This document shows positions 40,836-49,652 of a DNA stretch of 64,000 bases, one piece after another. How positions within the stretch are numbered: the first letter of the stretch is position 1; every line of letters starts with the position of its first letter. The notes below the pieces were generated by a model. That model was not told where the DNA came from, made no database searches, and saw only the letters and a program-made list of their open reading frames with translations. The translations under genes were made by a program, and so were the position numbers. Source of the stretch: Marine Group I thaumarchaeote (GTDB lineage: Archaea > Thermoproteota > Nitrososphaeria > Nitrososphaerales > Nitrosopumilaceae); NCBI GenBank assembly GCA_013390905.1, contig JACATG010000003.1:35788-99787 (forward strand). Direction: 5' to 3'.

Positions 40836-42932
40836 TTAAGCCTTGGCCTTTTGAAATTTGGCTAGGTCTTGTTTTTTAACTACATTTTGATACTGTCTAA
40901 TTCTTTCAGCAATTAATCTATACAATGATCTGAATTGGTCTTTTGTTTTATCTGATAGAAAACTAGTCTCCTCTAGTGCAATTTTTTCACATATGTATCT
41001 GGTGATCTCTACGTTGTCAAATTCTCCCCAATCATCTTTTCTGTGCTCTTCCCAAATCTTTCTCAACTTGCCTAAGATTCCATTACTTTCTTTAGAAGCA
41101 ACATCTTGAGGTGTGAGATTTGAAAATCCTTCATGTCTCAACTTTATTTCATACGTCTGATTTACTACATGTAAATAATCTTCAAGAACGATATAATCTT
41201 CAATTGATTCTAGCTTTTTTCCTTCTCTCTCAAAGAAAATAGTCTGAATTGATGAGAATTCATTTGAGACTAACTGAGCCGAAATTTGCTTGGATTCTTC
41301 AGTATTGTCTAATAAAATAAACGTCCTGTAACCATGATTTCTATAAAATATTGCTAAAGGCAAAACTGAATTTTTGTTGTATGCTGCAACAACATTAAGA
41401 GGATTCATTGATATATTTGGATCCTGTAAGAATTTATCAAAAGCATTTAGATACATTGAATCAGACATTGTCTCTACAATAATTACTGGTCTAGAGTTTG
41501 TTCCAATTTCTCTATCTACAATAGATTCAACTAAACCTCTAGATAATCCATACAAAATTGGCGTTAATGTCTTGTCATCCGCATTCCAATAATCATAAAA
41601 GATTCTGCTGAGGTGTTTTCTTTTGTCTAACTCTACAACAAGTAGGTTGCCTGGAGTGTAGTCAAAGATCATAAATGGTGAATGTGTTGCATACAATACT
41701 TGATTAGAGCCCGCTAAATTTTTCAATAAATCTGAAATTCCTATTTGTTGTGTAGGATGAAGATTTCTTGCAGGCTCATCTAAAAGCAATATTGCTTCTT
41801 TTAATTCTGATCTTTGTGTTTCAGCTGCAAAGTTCACAATAAAAGAAAATGTCCACTTGAAACCTTCTGCCCTTCTATTTAACAATCCTGTGTTTGTAAT
41901 TGTTCCATCTGTGTGAACATCTGAAATTACAACACTCAAGATATTTCCTGGGTTGTATCTTAAGTCTACATGGATAGGATCTCCTTTCCATGTTGGATTC
42001 AATCTACGAGTCAATCTATTACTTGCAGCATTAAGAAGTTTGATACATTTTGAAGGACTTTGTTTTACTTCATCTAACTCTTTGATATCTAATTCAGCTA
42101 GATAGAATAGATTTCTAACTGTCTCTGCTTTATCAAATTCTTCAATATATTCAACCGAATTTGTTTTTTCTCCTTCCTCTTCTTTAAGAAACTCATTGAG
42201 ATTGATATTACCATAGATTTTTTTATAATCTGAAAAGTAAACAAATCTTGGATGTAGTTCAGATGCGATAAAATTCTGCAATGCTGTTTTTTGACTTTCA
42301 CCACTTACAAGATTTGAAAATTGATTTTCTGGACTTTCATAGATTTTTTCCCATTCCTCAATGACTTTGGGTTCTTGAATGGCTATGACATGAAATTGAT
42401 TACTAAATTCTGCCATCTCGCTATCGAATGCTTCTTGATTCTTTGGAAGTAGCCCCTCAAAGAATTTTGCATCAATCAATATTCTGAGGTGGTTCGGAAT
42501 AGTATCTAAAAATTCAAGAATTTGCTTCGAAAAATTTTCCCACGAATTAAGCTCTTCATCTTCATCTTCACTAAGTTCAATATTTTCAAATTCGTATTGA
42601 ACTGTTGGATGTCGATTTGTTCTAAATAATTTGATTTTTTTTATTTCTGGTAATCCTGGAAATTTTTCTTTAATTAAACCAATTTCGTTTTGGTTTAGTT
42701 CAAATTCTCCTTCTGCTAATCTAATCTCATCTTTGAGTTCTTCATCCATTTCGTCACAAAGATCTAGTTCTGAAACTTGCTCATCCTTATTCAATAAGGT
42801 TAATGCTTGAAGAATAGTGGTTTTTCCACTTTCATTTTTTCCAATAAAAGCTGCTAAATCACCAACTGTAATTTCCCCAGAATCATGAATGCAACGAAAT
42901 GCCTTAACTCTAAATTTCCTAAGTCGCATCAA
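40836..42932 (-). CDS. OLD-family ATP-dependent endonuclease
   Basis: 698 residues. An N-terminal SMC-like ATPase has Walker A GKNESGKTT (31-39) and a later ABC-type region AILLLDEPARNLHPTQQ with Walker B followed by the switch His in YATHSPFMI. The C-terminal third has the Toprim-like VIIVETMSDSMYLNAF. This is the OLD (overcoming lysogenization defect) arrangement, seen in phage-defence and DNA repair nucleases. No UvrD-like helicase (as in Gabija) or reverse transcriptase lies beside it, so it would be a class 1 single-gene form. The Toprim Glu-Gly is Glu-Thr here. Confidence 0.82.
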   Translation of the reverse strand: MMRLRKFRVKAFRCIHDSGEITVGDLAAFIGKNESGKTTILQALTLLNKDEQVSELDLCDEMDEELKDEIRLAEGEFELNQNEIGLIKEKFPGLPEIKKIKLFRTNRHPTVQYEFENIELSEDEDEELNSWENFSKQILEFLDTIPNHLRILIDAKFFEGLLPKNQEAFDSEMAEFSNQFHVIAIQEPKVIEEWEKIYESPENQFSNLVSGESQKTALQNFIASELHPRFVYFSDYKKIYGNINLNEFLKEEEGEKTNSVEYIEEFDKAETVRNLFYLAELDIKELDEVKQSPSKCIKLLNAASNRLTRRLNPTWKGDPIHVDLRYNPGNILSVVISDVHTDGTITNTGLLNRRAEGFKWTFSFIVNFAAETQRSELKEAILLLDEPARNLHPTQQIGISDLLKNLAGSNQVLYATHSPFMIFDYTPGNLLVVELDKRKHLSRIFYDYWNADDKTLTPILYGLSRGLVESIVDREIGTNSRPVIIVETMSDSMYLNAFDKFLQDPNISMNPLNVVAAYNKNSVLPLAIFYRNHGYRTFILLDNTEESKQISAQLVSNEFSSIQTIFFEREGKKLESIEDYIVLEDYLHVVNQTYEIKLRHEGFSNLTPQDVASKESNGILGKLRKIWEEHRKDDWGEFDNVEITRYICEKIALEETSFLSDKTKDQFRSLYRLIAERIRQYQNVVKKQDLAKFQKAKA

Positions 42933-43036
42933 GCGATATTTAGTCGACTACGATTTAACTCATTCGTCAAATTGATCTTATGTTTTTATTAATTTTTTCA
43001 AATAGATTATAAGGGAATCACAGATTTTAAAACAAA

Positions 43037-43501
43037 ATGGCAACTAAGAAAGTTTTTGTTGTATTTGTATTGCCTGCAATTTTTTCAATAATTTTTGGTT
43101 CTGCGGTAATGGCTGACATTCTCCAGAAACCAGATAGAGAATTAAACATGTGGCCAATGTCTTCTTCAGAAGAACTTTCCTCTTATGATACCACAATTGA
43201 GATCATTGGTTTATTGAAACAATATTCCACTTCAGAACATATAGAAATACAAGTCAAAATTGATGATTCTTCTTTTAACTGTGGAGATCTTTATGTTACA
43301 ATTTATTTAATTGAAAAAAATGATGTAATTAATCAAAGTGGATTCTTTGAGCAATGCTTTGAGAAAGGAAGTAAAATCCTTCCTGTTGGAGATGAGTTCT
43401 CTCAAGTAATTGATACTCCAGGTTCCTATAAGATAGTCGTGGAAATGGTTTCCAAAAAACTCATGAATATCTCAACAAGTGAGACATTTACTGTTAAATA
43501 G
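43037..43501 (+). CDS. Exported hypothetical protein
   Basis: 154 residues. N-terminal signal peptide or anchor (KKVFVVFVLPAIFSIIFGSAVMA) precedes a single beta-rich domain with one Cys pair (NCGD, QCFE), possibly disulfide bonded and Ig-like. It ends with STSETFTVK. Not recognised beyond a secreted beta-sandwich appearance. Confidence 0.6.
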   Translation: MATKKVFVVFVLPAIFSIIFGSAVMADILQKPDRELNMWPMSSSEELSSYDTTIEIIGLLKQYSTSEHIEIQVKIDDSSFNCGDLYVTIYLIEKNDVINQSGFFEQCFEKGSKILPVGDEFSQVIDTPGSYKIVVEMVSKKLMNISTSETFTVK

Positions 43502-43556
43502 GAATGAATTGCTGAATGATAAATAATAAATTGAATTTAAAAAATGAGGTGATTTG

Positions 43557-44291
43557 ATGGCAAAGAAAAATGACTCTTTAATTAATGAGGCTGAAAAAAT
43601 TATAGCAGAACTTGATGAATTAAAAAGGAAAAAGAAAATTCTAGATTCATCTTTAGCAAAGAAAACAACAAAGAAAGTTGAGGCAAAACCGGCAAAGAAA
43701 ACAACAAAGAAAGTTGAGGCAAAACCGGCAAAGAAAACAACAAAGAAAGTTGAGGCAAAACCGGCAAAGAAAACAACAAAGAAAGTTGAGGCAAAACCAG
43801 AAAAAGCAAAAAAATTAACTAAAAAAGAGTTAGAAGAAATTAAAAAAGAAGAAGAAAAAACATTAGAAGAAGAATTAGAAGAACAACTTTCTGATAAAGA
43901 AATTGAAAACTTCCAAATTGAGAAAGTTGACATGGAAAGACTCACTAACAAAGTTTGTGATATTTTAGCAGAACGTGAATCAAATGGAATGTTTCAAAGT
44001 GAATTATGGAAAAAACTTAAACTTACAAGTCGTGATGGTTCTCGTTTAGCATTAAAACTAGAACGAATGGGAACAATTACTAGAGACAAACTTCTTGAGA
44101 AGGATCGTTGGACTTACAAATTAATTTTAAAGAAGACTCCAATTAGCACACAATCAATTGAAAACGCTCCTTGTTTGGTTTGTCCTGTTGAACAGAAATG
44201 TTCACTTGAAGGTGAAATTAGTCCTAGAAATTGTCAATTTATTGAAGATTGGGTAATTCTTGAAATGAAAAAACCTGCCAAGTCCAAATGA
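43557..44291 (+). CDS. RPC34/RPC39-like transcription factor with 4Fe-4S motif
   Basis: 244 residues from ATG 43557; GAGGTGAT lies just upstream. Parts: a short acidic coil, four copies of AKKTTKKVEAKP (34-81), an acidic coil, then a winged helix (MFQSELWKKLKLTSRDGSRLALKLERMG), and finally CLVCPVEQKC...SPRNC. The four cysteines of that last region match the 4Fe-4S cluster of human RPC39, found in crenarchaeal and thaumarchaeal homologues of this Pol III subunit. The N-terminal repeat is unusual. It starts an overlapping run with rlmE (4 bp). Confidence 0.8.
   Translation: MAKKNDSLINEAEKIIAELDELKRKKKILDSSLAKKTTKKVEAKPAKKTTKKVEAKPAKKTTKKVEAKPAKKTTKKVEAKPEKAKKLTKKELEEIKKEEEKTLEEELEEQLSDKEIENFQIEKVDMERLTNKVCDILAERESNGMFQSELWKKLKLTSRDGSRLALKLERMGTITRDKLLEKDRWTYKLILKKTPISTQSIENAPCLVCPVEQKCSLEGEISPRNCQFIEDWVILEMKKPAKSK
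43656..43799 (+). repeat. Four tandem 36-bp repeats inside the RPC34-like gene
   Basis: Units begin at 43656, 43692, 43728 and 43764; they are identical except the last base of the fourth. Each encodes AKKTTKKVEAKP, a Lys/Thr/Ala/Pro segment like histone H1 or bacterial Hc1-type tails. In-frame unit gain or loss by slippage would change tail length without breaking the gene. Confidence 0.95.
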
Positions 44292-44881
44292 AACTGTTAG
44301 ATGCTCGTAAAGATTACTATCGGAAATTAGCCCATGAACAAGGTTTTCGAAGTAGATCTGCATTCAAACTTAAAGAACTAAACCAATCTTACCGTTTAAT
44401 TGGTCCAGGATTTAATGTTCTTGATTTAGGATGTGCTCCTGGCGGATGGACTCAGATGGCTGTAAAATTAGTAGGAAACCAAGGCAAGGTTATGGGAATT
44501 GATTTATCATATGTTGAAGAGATTCCCGGTGCTTACATTATTAGAGAAAATATTGAGGATGAACATGTGATTGATGAGATTATGTCGTATTTTGGGCGTA
44601 AAGTTAATGCTATAATTTGTGATCTTTCTCCTAAAGTTAGTGGAAATTGGTCAGTTGATCATGCTAAACAGGTTTCTCTGAATTATGATTGTACCAAAAT
44701 TATGGATAAAGTTTTAGCAAATAAAGGAAATGCTGTATTCAAAATTTTTGATGGAGAATATTCAATGGAGTTTAAAGATTATGTTAAGAAGAAATTTGTT
44801 AGGATAAATCTTACAAAACCTAAAGCTAGTAGAAAACAAAGTAGTGAATTATACTGTGTTTGTCTAGGGTTTATCGGATAG
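44288..44881 (+). CDS. rlmE: 23S rRNA 2'-O-methyltransferase (RlmE/FtsJ family)
   Basis: 197 residues. FtsJ signatures: RSRSAFKLKELNQSY, VLDLGCAPGGWTQMAV (SAM motif I), VGIDLSYVEE-like acidic motif, VNAIICDLSPKVSGNW, and the K-D-K-E tetrad residues seen as Lys in AFKLKE, Asp in CDLSP, Lys in FKIFDG and Glu in SELYCVC. It methylates U2552-type ribose in 23S rRNA. Overlaps the RPC34-like gene by 4 bp and converges with trm1 by 11 bp. Confidence 0.92.
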   Translation: MKLLDARKDYYRKLAHEQGFRSRSAFKLKELNQSYRLIGPGFNVLDLGCAPGGWTQMAVKLVGNQGKVMGIDLSYVEEIPGAYIIRENIEDEHVIDEIMSYFGRKVNAIICDLSPKVSGNWSVDHAKQVSLNYDCTKIMDKVLANKGNAVFKIFDGEYSMEFKDYVKKKFVRINLTKPKASRKQSSELYCVCLGFIG

Positions 44882-46019
44882 TCTGAAATATTTTAACTAT
44901 TTCATTTATTTTTGCGTTTGTCCTAAATCCTGTTGGACTAAATGATGTAACACTAGCTAGAAAGTTATTTTTTTGTAAATTTAATATTGCATTTTCTAAT
45001 TTTGGTGGAGATGATTTCATTTTAGATGCAATCTCATCTAGTGTGAAATATGTTCCTGGCATCTCTGATTCTACAAGACATTTGTGAAGTGTTTTTTCAC
45101 AAACTTTATCAATTTGTAAATTTAGAACTTCTAAAATCATGTTTTGAATAAATTCTTTGTTAAAAATTTTTCCGATCCATAATGGTCCTGCAATACTAAT
45201 TTTTAATCTACATAATTCACATTCTTGTTCTTGTTCTAATGTAATTTTTCTGTGCCCACAATTTTTACAGTGTAGAATATACCCAATGTTTTCTTGCAGA
45301 TCTCGTCTGTTTAGAACTTTGACATATGTTCTATAGTAGTGCATGTCACTTTCAACAAACATAGGAATTATTTCAACTCCTAGCCTTGCTGCTACTACTC
45401 TAAGGCAACCCAGAATTAATCTAATTGCAATTTCATTTCCATATTCAGTTCTTACTGGAATTCCTCCATACTTTCTCTTACATGCTCCTTGAAAGAGTCC
45501 ATTTAGAACTTGAAGATCTGTGGCTGCTGTAGATAAGATCCCACCATGCATGGTTGCTCTAATGCTGCAATCAAAAAATGCTGCAGGAGAACCAAATGGA
45601 TCTATGTCTACAATTGAGCCTCTTTCTCCTTTTTTTGAATAACTACTCAAAAATCTACAAACCTCTTTTTCAGAAAATTCAATATTACTTAGATTATTTA
45701 GTTTGGCTGAATATTCAGCAATTTTCAGAGCTGTTGGATTTAGATCATTAATTACTATCTTTTCAACTTTTAACTCATTTGCAACTCGTAATCCTCTTGC
45801 ACCAATTCCTGACAATCCTTCCAAGAAAATCTTTGGACCCTGAAAATTTTTTAGAAATGCGGCATATGCAACTATTGAAAAATCTCTATTCAATTTTGCC
45901 TTTGGATTAAAAAATGCTGGTTTTTTTGGTGGAACTTTTTCTGTAATTGATTTTTTCGGAACAAGTAGCTTTGTTTTACCCTCTATAATTTCTTGAAAAG
46001 ATTCATTTGGAATTTCCAA
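44871..46019 (-). CDS. trm1: tRNA (guanine26-N2)-dimethyltransferase
   Basis: 382 residues. Trm1 makes m2,2G26 in tRNA. FFNPKAKLNRDFSIVAYAAF, LEGLSGIGARGLRVANEL (SAM motif), VDIDPFGSPAAFFD with the catalytic D-P-F-G, DLQVLNG and a C-terminal zinc segment CKNCGHRK...CELC are visible. Length is normal. Confidence 0.94.
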   Translation of the reverse strand: MEIPNESFQEIIEGKTKLLVPKKSITEKVPPKKPAFFNPKAKLNRDFSIVAYAAFLKNFQGPKIFLEGLSGIGARGLRVANELKVEKIVINDLNPTALKIAEYSAKLNNLSNIEFSEKEVCRFLSSYSKKGERGSIVDIDPFGSPAAFFDCSIRATMHGGILSTAATDLQVLNGLFQGACKRKYGGIPVRTEYGNEIAIRLILGCLRVVAARLGVEIIPMFVESDMHYYRTYVKVLNRRDLQENIGYILHCKNCGHRKITLEQEQECELCRLKISIAGPLWIGKIFNKEFIQNMILEVLNLQIDKVCEKTLHKCLVESEMPGTYFTLDEIASKMKSSPPKLENAILNLQKNNFLASVTSFSPTGFRTNAKINEIVKIFQTIR

Positions 46020-46057
46020 TTATTTTCTGTTTTTCTTAGTGTATAACGGTTTAATAC

Positions 46058-46699
46058 TTGTGCTCTAAGACAAAATTCGTGCAAATTTGTGGTATTGATG
46101 ATGCTGGACGTGGTTCTATGTTGGGACCCTTAGTTATAGCTGGAATTTCCTTGGATAAAAGAAAATTAAGAAAACTATCTTCAATGGGTGTAAAAGATTC
46201 AAAAAAACTTTCCCCAAAATTACGTGAACATCTTTACAAAAAAATTATTGAGATTGTTGATGATTATTACATTGCAAAAATTTCTCCAAGATCTATCGAT
46301 GCCAGTGTCAAGAAACACTGTCTAAATAGTTTGGAAGCAAAATATATGGCAAAAGTTGTTTCAAAACTAAACCCAAATATGTCATATGTTGATTCATGCG
46401 ATGTCAATCCGAGAAGATTTGGAAAAGAAATATCAAAACTATCCGATAATCATAAAATCAAATCATATCATCATGCAGATAGCAGATTTGTGGTAGTTTC
46501 TGCTGCATCCATTCTTGCAAAAGTAACACGAGATAGAACCATTGCAAAGTTAAGGAAAAATCATAATTTGGGAAGTGGTTATCCTTCAGATTCAGTAAGT
46601 GTCAAATTTGTGACTAAATATTATAAAATTAATCATATTATGCCCAGTTTTGTACGTAAAAGCTGGAAGCCTATTCAACGAATCTTGGAAAATAATTAG
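46058..46699 (+). CDS. rnhB: Ribonuclease HII
   Basis: 213 residues from TTG 46058; GTG 46079 (QICGIDDAGRG) is equally plausible, since family members begin just before the GIDEAGRG motif. Seen are GIDDAGRGSMLGPLV with two catalytic acids, VKDSKKLSP, YVDSCDVN with the third Asp, and the DSRFVVVSAASILAKVTRD. It removes RNA from RNA-DNA hybrids. Its stop interlocks with the fibrillarin stop in TTAG. Confidence 0.92.
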   Translation: MCSKTKFVQICGIDDAGRGSMLGPLVIAGISLDKRKLRKLSSMGVKDSKKLSPKLREHLYKKIIEIVDDYYIAKISPRSIDASVKKHCLNSLEAKYMAKVVSKLNPNMSYVDSCDVNPRRFGKEISKLSDNHKIKSYHHADSRFVVVSAASILAKVTRDRTIAKLRKNHNLGSGYPSDSVSVKFVTKYYKINHIMPSFVRKSWKPIQRILENN

Positions 46700-47502
46700 C
46701 TTCTATATTTTGCAATTACCATTGCGTGATCTTTGTCATACGGATGTAAATCTATCAACTGTAAAATATCGAAATTTGTTTTTAGTTTCTCTACTTCTTG
46801 TTCAATAATTTTTTTCGGAGATTTTGTAACATCAATACTTCTTGTTTTAATTACTAAAAAGAAGTATCCTCCTTTTTTTAGAAATAAATGACAATTATCA
46901 ATGGCAATTTTTGTTTGATCGGGTTGAGCGATATCTACATAGACTACATCTACTTTACCAAATACAGAAAAGTATTCTTTAGGTTTTCTAGCATCCTGAA
47001 GAATTGGAATGATATTTGCTCTAAGTGATGCAACCCTGTCTAAAAAATCTCTTGCGACTCTACTTGCATGCTCAACACTAAAAATTATTCCACTTGGACC
47101 AACAATATCAGAAATATGACTTACAGTTGTCCCAGTTGATGCTCCAAGATAAAGAACTTTGGTTTTGTTTTGAAAAGGAAATTCCTCAAGTTCATTCATT
47201 ATAGATGCTGCTAATTTACTTCTGAATGGATCCCATAATCTGTACTCGATTCCTTTTTTGATGATTAATTTTTCTTTGTATACTTGATTTCCAGGAACTA
47301 AATTTTCAGTAGCTAGTTTTTTTTCGCCTTCTGATTTAATCCAGAAAAATGATTGATTATCTTCTTCCAAACTTTTTTCTCTTTTTATTTTTTGAATCTG
47401 ATCTTTGCTTATACTTTCTATCGTCTCTTCTTCCACCTCTATCGTCTCTTCTTCCACCTCTATCCTCTCTTCTTCTGGAAAAATCTCCAAAGTTTCCAAC
47501 AT
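46696..47502 (-). CDS. flpA: Fibrillarin-like rRNA/tRNA 2'-O-methyltransferase
   Basis: 268 residues from ATG 47502. Core: LATENLVPGNQVYKEK, EYRLWDPFRSKLAASI, VLYLGASTGTTVSHISDIVG, SVEHASRV, and VYVDIAQPDQTKIAIDN. Fibrillarin is the methylase of the C/D RNP and works with Nop5, encoded next to it. The first 45 residues, acidic (VEEETIEVEEETIES), lie over the nop5 end in another frame; a TTG at 47370 would give a core-only protein of about 224 residues, nearer the archaeal norm (about 225-230). The real start is uncertain. Confidence 0.93.
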   Translation of the reverse strand: MLETLEIFPEEERIEVEEETIEVEEETIESISKDQIQKIKREKSLEEDNQSFFWIKSEGEKKLATENLVPGNQVYKEKLIIKKGIEYRLWDPFRSKLAASIMNELEEFPFQNKTKVLYLGASTGTTVSHISDIVGPSGIIFSVEHASRVARDFLDRVASLRANIIPILQDARKPKEYFSVFGKVDVVYVDIAQPDQTKIAIDNCHLFLKKGGYFFLVIKTRSIDVTKSPKKIIEQEVEKLKTNFDILQLIDLHPYDKDHAMVIAKYRS

Positions 47503-48655
47503 CTCGTCTAAACAATTGCGGTTTTCTGAGATCTTTTTCAGTTGGATTTTCGTATTTCTTGCCTATCTCATCAACTCTGACATTGAGTTTTTCAAGCAAA
47601 GTCTCATTCAATCCCTCTCCGTAGACATCAACTCTTGCTGCAATTACCGCCTTTGCCGCAACTGCACGTGCAATTTTTCCCCTTTGCCATCTTGGAGCAG
47701 AATGAACCATTGCGTGTTGAAATAACAATCCATGCTTTGGTGGTTGAGAACCAGTCTTTAATGATCTAAACAATGCTTTTTCAGCTCCTAAAACTTGTAT
47801 TGTACTGGCAGGAAGCGATGCTACTCTTTTGAGACTTCCAGCCCTTGCTAAAATTCTTGCGCCAACCGCAGTACCAAGTATTGCTGAAAGATTTGGTGCA
47901 ATTGATGTCATTTCAGATTCAACATGTTCTTCGAGTTTTTTACGTAAATCATGAAAGTCTAGAATTTGTTTTGCAATTGATTGTACTATTGCTAAATTAA
48001 CATCCGAGATATCTCCACCTCTGCTTTTTGATGAAATTAAAAATAACATTTCTACTTTTGATTCTGGAAAACCTGCATCTTCAAAAACCTGTTTTGTTAA
48101 TGTTTCACGTTTTCCAGCAATTACAATTTGTGCATATCCATTTATGCTGTCAATTATATTATCTAATTCTGGGAAATGTAATCCATACCATTCTCTAAGT
48201 CTTGAACTTAATGCATTTGATATCTTGTCAATTTCATCTAGGGAACTAATTGCTTGAATAATATGAAGATCTGGGCTTTCTGATACTTCAGTAACTATTG
48301 AAGATGATAGTCCTAGAGCAAATTCTCTAAGTTTTCCTAGTGTATCTTGAAGATTGCTAGCAAAACCTGAATCAACTATAATTTGTGGTTTTGTTTCTTG
48401 TATTGTTTCTAACTCTGATGCTTCCATGATTTGCGCATCAATAGAATATTTTTTTAAAATGACTAGTAATGATTCATCACTAACAGTAACCACTCTCTGA
48501 ATTGAAGACAGATAATTTATGAGCTCATTTAGTTTCGCTTCCTTGTTTTTCACTAAAAGATACTCTTTAACAGAATTTGAGAAAGAAAACGCTCTTTCAA
48601 GTTTTTTATCATTGAAAACCGAGATTCCTAATTCTGTTAAAATCACAGAATACAT
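47357..48655 (-). CDS. nop5: Nop5 (Nop56/58-like) C/D RNP core protein
   Basis: 432 residues. The Nop domain contains GTAVGARILARAGSLKRVASLPASTIQVLGAEKALFRSLKTG, then PKHGLLFQHAMVHSAPRWQRGKIARAVAAKAVIAAR, which bind the L7Ae-kink-turn RNA. The coiled-coil and N-terminal domains binding fibrillarin precede it. The C-terminus is an RGGRRDD repeat and a Lys/Arg tail, encoded in the region that overlaps fibrillarin by 146 bp. Organisation as nop5-flpA is the usual archaeal pair. Confidence 0.95.
   Translation of the reverse strand: MYSVILTELGISVFNDKKLERAFSFSNSVKEYLLVKNKEAKLNELINYLSSIQRVVTVSDESLLVILKKYSIDAQIMEASELETIQETKPQIIVDSGFASNLQDTLGKLREFALGLSSSIVTEVSESPDLHIIQAISSLDEIDKISNALSSRLREWYGLHFPELDNIIDSINGYAQIVIAGKRETLTKQVFEDAGFPESKVEMLFLISSKSRGGDISDVNLAIVQSIAKQILDFHDLRKKLEEHVESEMTSIAPNLSAILGTAVGARILARAGSLKRVASLPASTIQVLGAEKALFRSLKTGSQPPKHGLLFQHAMVHSAPRWQRGKIARAVAAKAVIAARVDVYGEGLNETLLEKLNVRVDEIGKKYENPTEKDLRKPQLFRRDVGNFGDFSRRREDRGGRRDDRGGRRDDRKYKQRSDSKNKKRKKFGRR
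47410..47472. repeat. 21-bp tandem repeat in the nop5-flpA overlap
   Basis: A sequence of the form CTCTATCGTCTCTTCTTCCAC repeats about two and a half to three times (47410-47472). Read on the minus strand it encodes RGGRRDD in nop5 and EVEEETI in the longer fibrillarin frame. It is a purine-rich repeat on the coding strand, in both frames free of stops. Confidence 0.75.
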
Positions 48656-48698
48656 GAATAGTTCAACCTAAATCACCTTTAAAAAACGTACCAGAATT

Positions 48699-49652
48699 AT
48701 GAATCAACTGTTATATTCGAAACTGGGTTCATTAATCAAAGTGGAACCCAGTCTTGCAACTTCGATAGGTCAAATTCAATTAGATAGACCTGTAATGTTA
48801 GCCTCAGGAATACTGGGAATCTCATTGGATGTGTTTAATCGTCTATATCGCTCTGGAGCAGGAGCTGTAGTGACTAAATCTCTTAGTAAGGAACCATGGG
48901 AAGGGTATCCAAATCCAACTATCTTTAGTGTGAAAGGCGACGGTTGGATTAATGCTGTTGGCCTCTCAAATCCTGGAGCACCAAATTTTGCTAAAATGAT
49001 TGAACCCAATCAAGATGTTCCAATAATAGTTAGTTTGGTGGGTTCAATTCCTGAAGAATTTGAAATGATGATAAAAGAATTCAAAAACTGCAAAGTTATT
49101 GCATATGAACTGAACCTATCATGTCCTCATGTAGCTAAAGTTGGTTTAGAAGTAGGGGATGATCCTGAATTGGTAAAGAAAATTGTAACTACCGTTAAAA
49201 ATTCTACAAATATTCCAGTCATTGCTAAAGTTGGTTTAGGTACTACTCATTATCTAAATACTGTAAGTACAGCAATAGATTCTGGAATTGATGCTATTAC
49301 TGCAATCAATACCGTTCGTGCAATGGCGATTGATGTTGAAACACAACGACCAATACTTAGTAACAAATTTGGTGGATTGTCTGGTAGTCCAATTAAACCA
49401 ATTGCATTAAGATGTGTTTATGAAATTTCTTCAAAATATGATATTCCAATAATTGGATGTGGTGGTATATCTACTTGGGAGGATGCAGTCGAATTTTTCT
49501 TGGCGGGATCTTCTGCAATTCAACTTGGTAGTGCAGTTGGCGATAATTGGGTTAACGTCTTTGATGAAATTAACAAAGGAATATTACAATATATGAAGAG
49601 AAAAGGCTATTCTACAATAAAGGATATGGTGGGCCTTGCAAAGAAATCATAA
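48699..49652 (+). CDS. pyrD: Dihydroorotate dehydrogenase
   Basis: 317 residues, class 1B-like TIM barrel with FMN. SKEPWEGYPNPTIF, GWINAVGLSNPGAPNF, ELNLSCPHVAKVG (catalytic Cys in the LSCPH segment), VIAKVGLGT, NTVRAMAIDVE, GGLSGSPIKPIALR and IIGCGGISTWEDA are visible. It oxidises dihydroorotate in pyrimidine synthesis. It overlaps pyrK by 17 bp, so the electron-transfer partner is made from the same mRNA. Confidence 0.93.
   Translation: MNQLLYSKLGSLIKVEPSLATSIGQIQLDRPVMLASGILGISLDVFNRLYRSGAGAVVTKSLSKEPWEGYPNPTIFSVKGDGWINAVGLSNPGAPNFAKMIEPNQDVPIIVSLVGSIPEEFEMMIKEFKNCKVIAYELNLSCPHVAKVGLEVGDDPELVKKIVTTVKNSTNIPVIAKVGLGTTHYLNTVSTAIDSGIDAITAINTVRAMAIDVETQRPILSNKFGGLSGSPIKPIALRCVYEISSKYDIPIIGCGGISTWEDAVEFFLAGSSAIQLGSAVGDNWVNVFDEINKGILQYMKRKGYSTIKDMVGLAKKS

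Noticed and set aside
40836..43501. Gabija system
   Set aside because: The OLD-like nuclease lacks an adjacent UvrD-type helicase; the next gene is a small exported protein.
43656..43799. CRISPR array
   Set aside because: Units are contiguous and identical with no spacers, and lie in a coding frame.
43600..43951. Long minus-strand frames opposite the RPC34-like gene
   Set aside because: They are shadows of the 36-bp repeats; Phe/Val/Ala-rich repeated translation with no start context.
47405..47725. Plus-strand frame over the nop5-fibrillarin repeat rich in Ser and Ile
   Set aside because: It is an antisense shadow of two well-supported genes.
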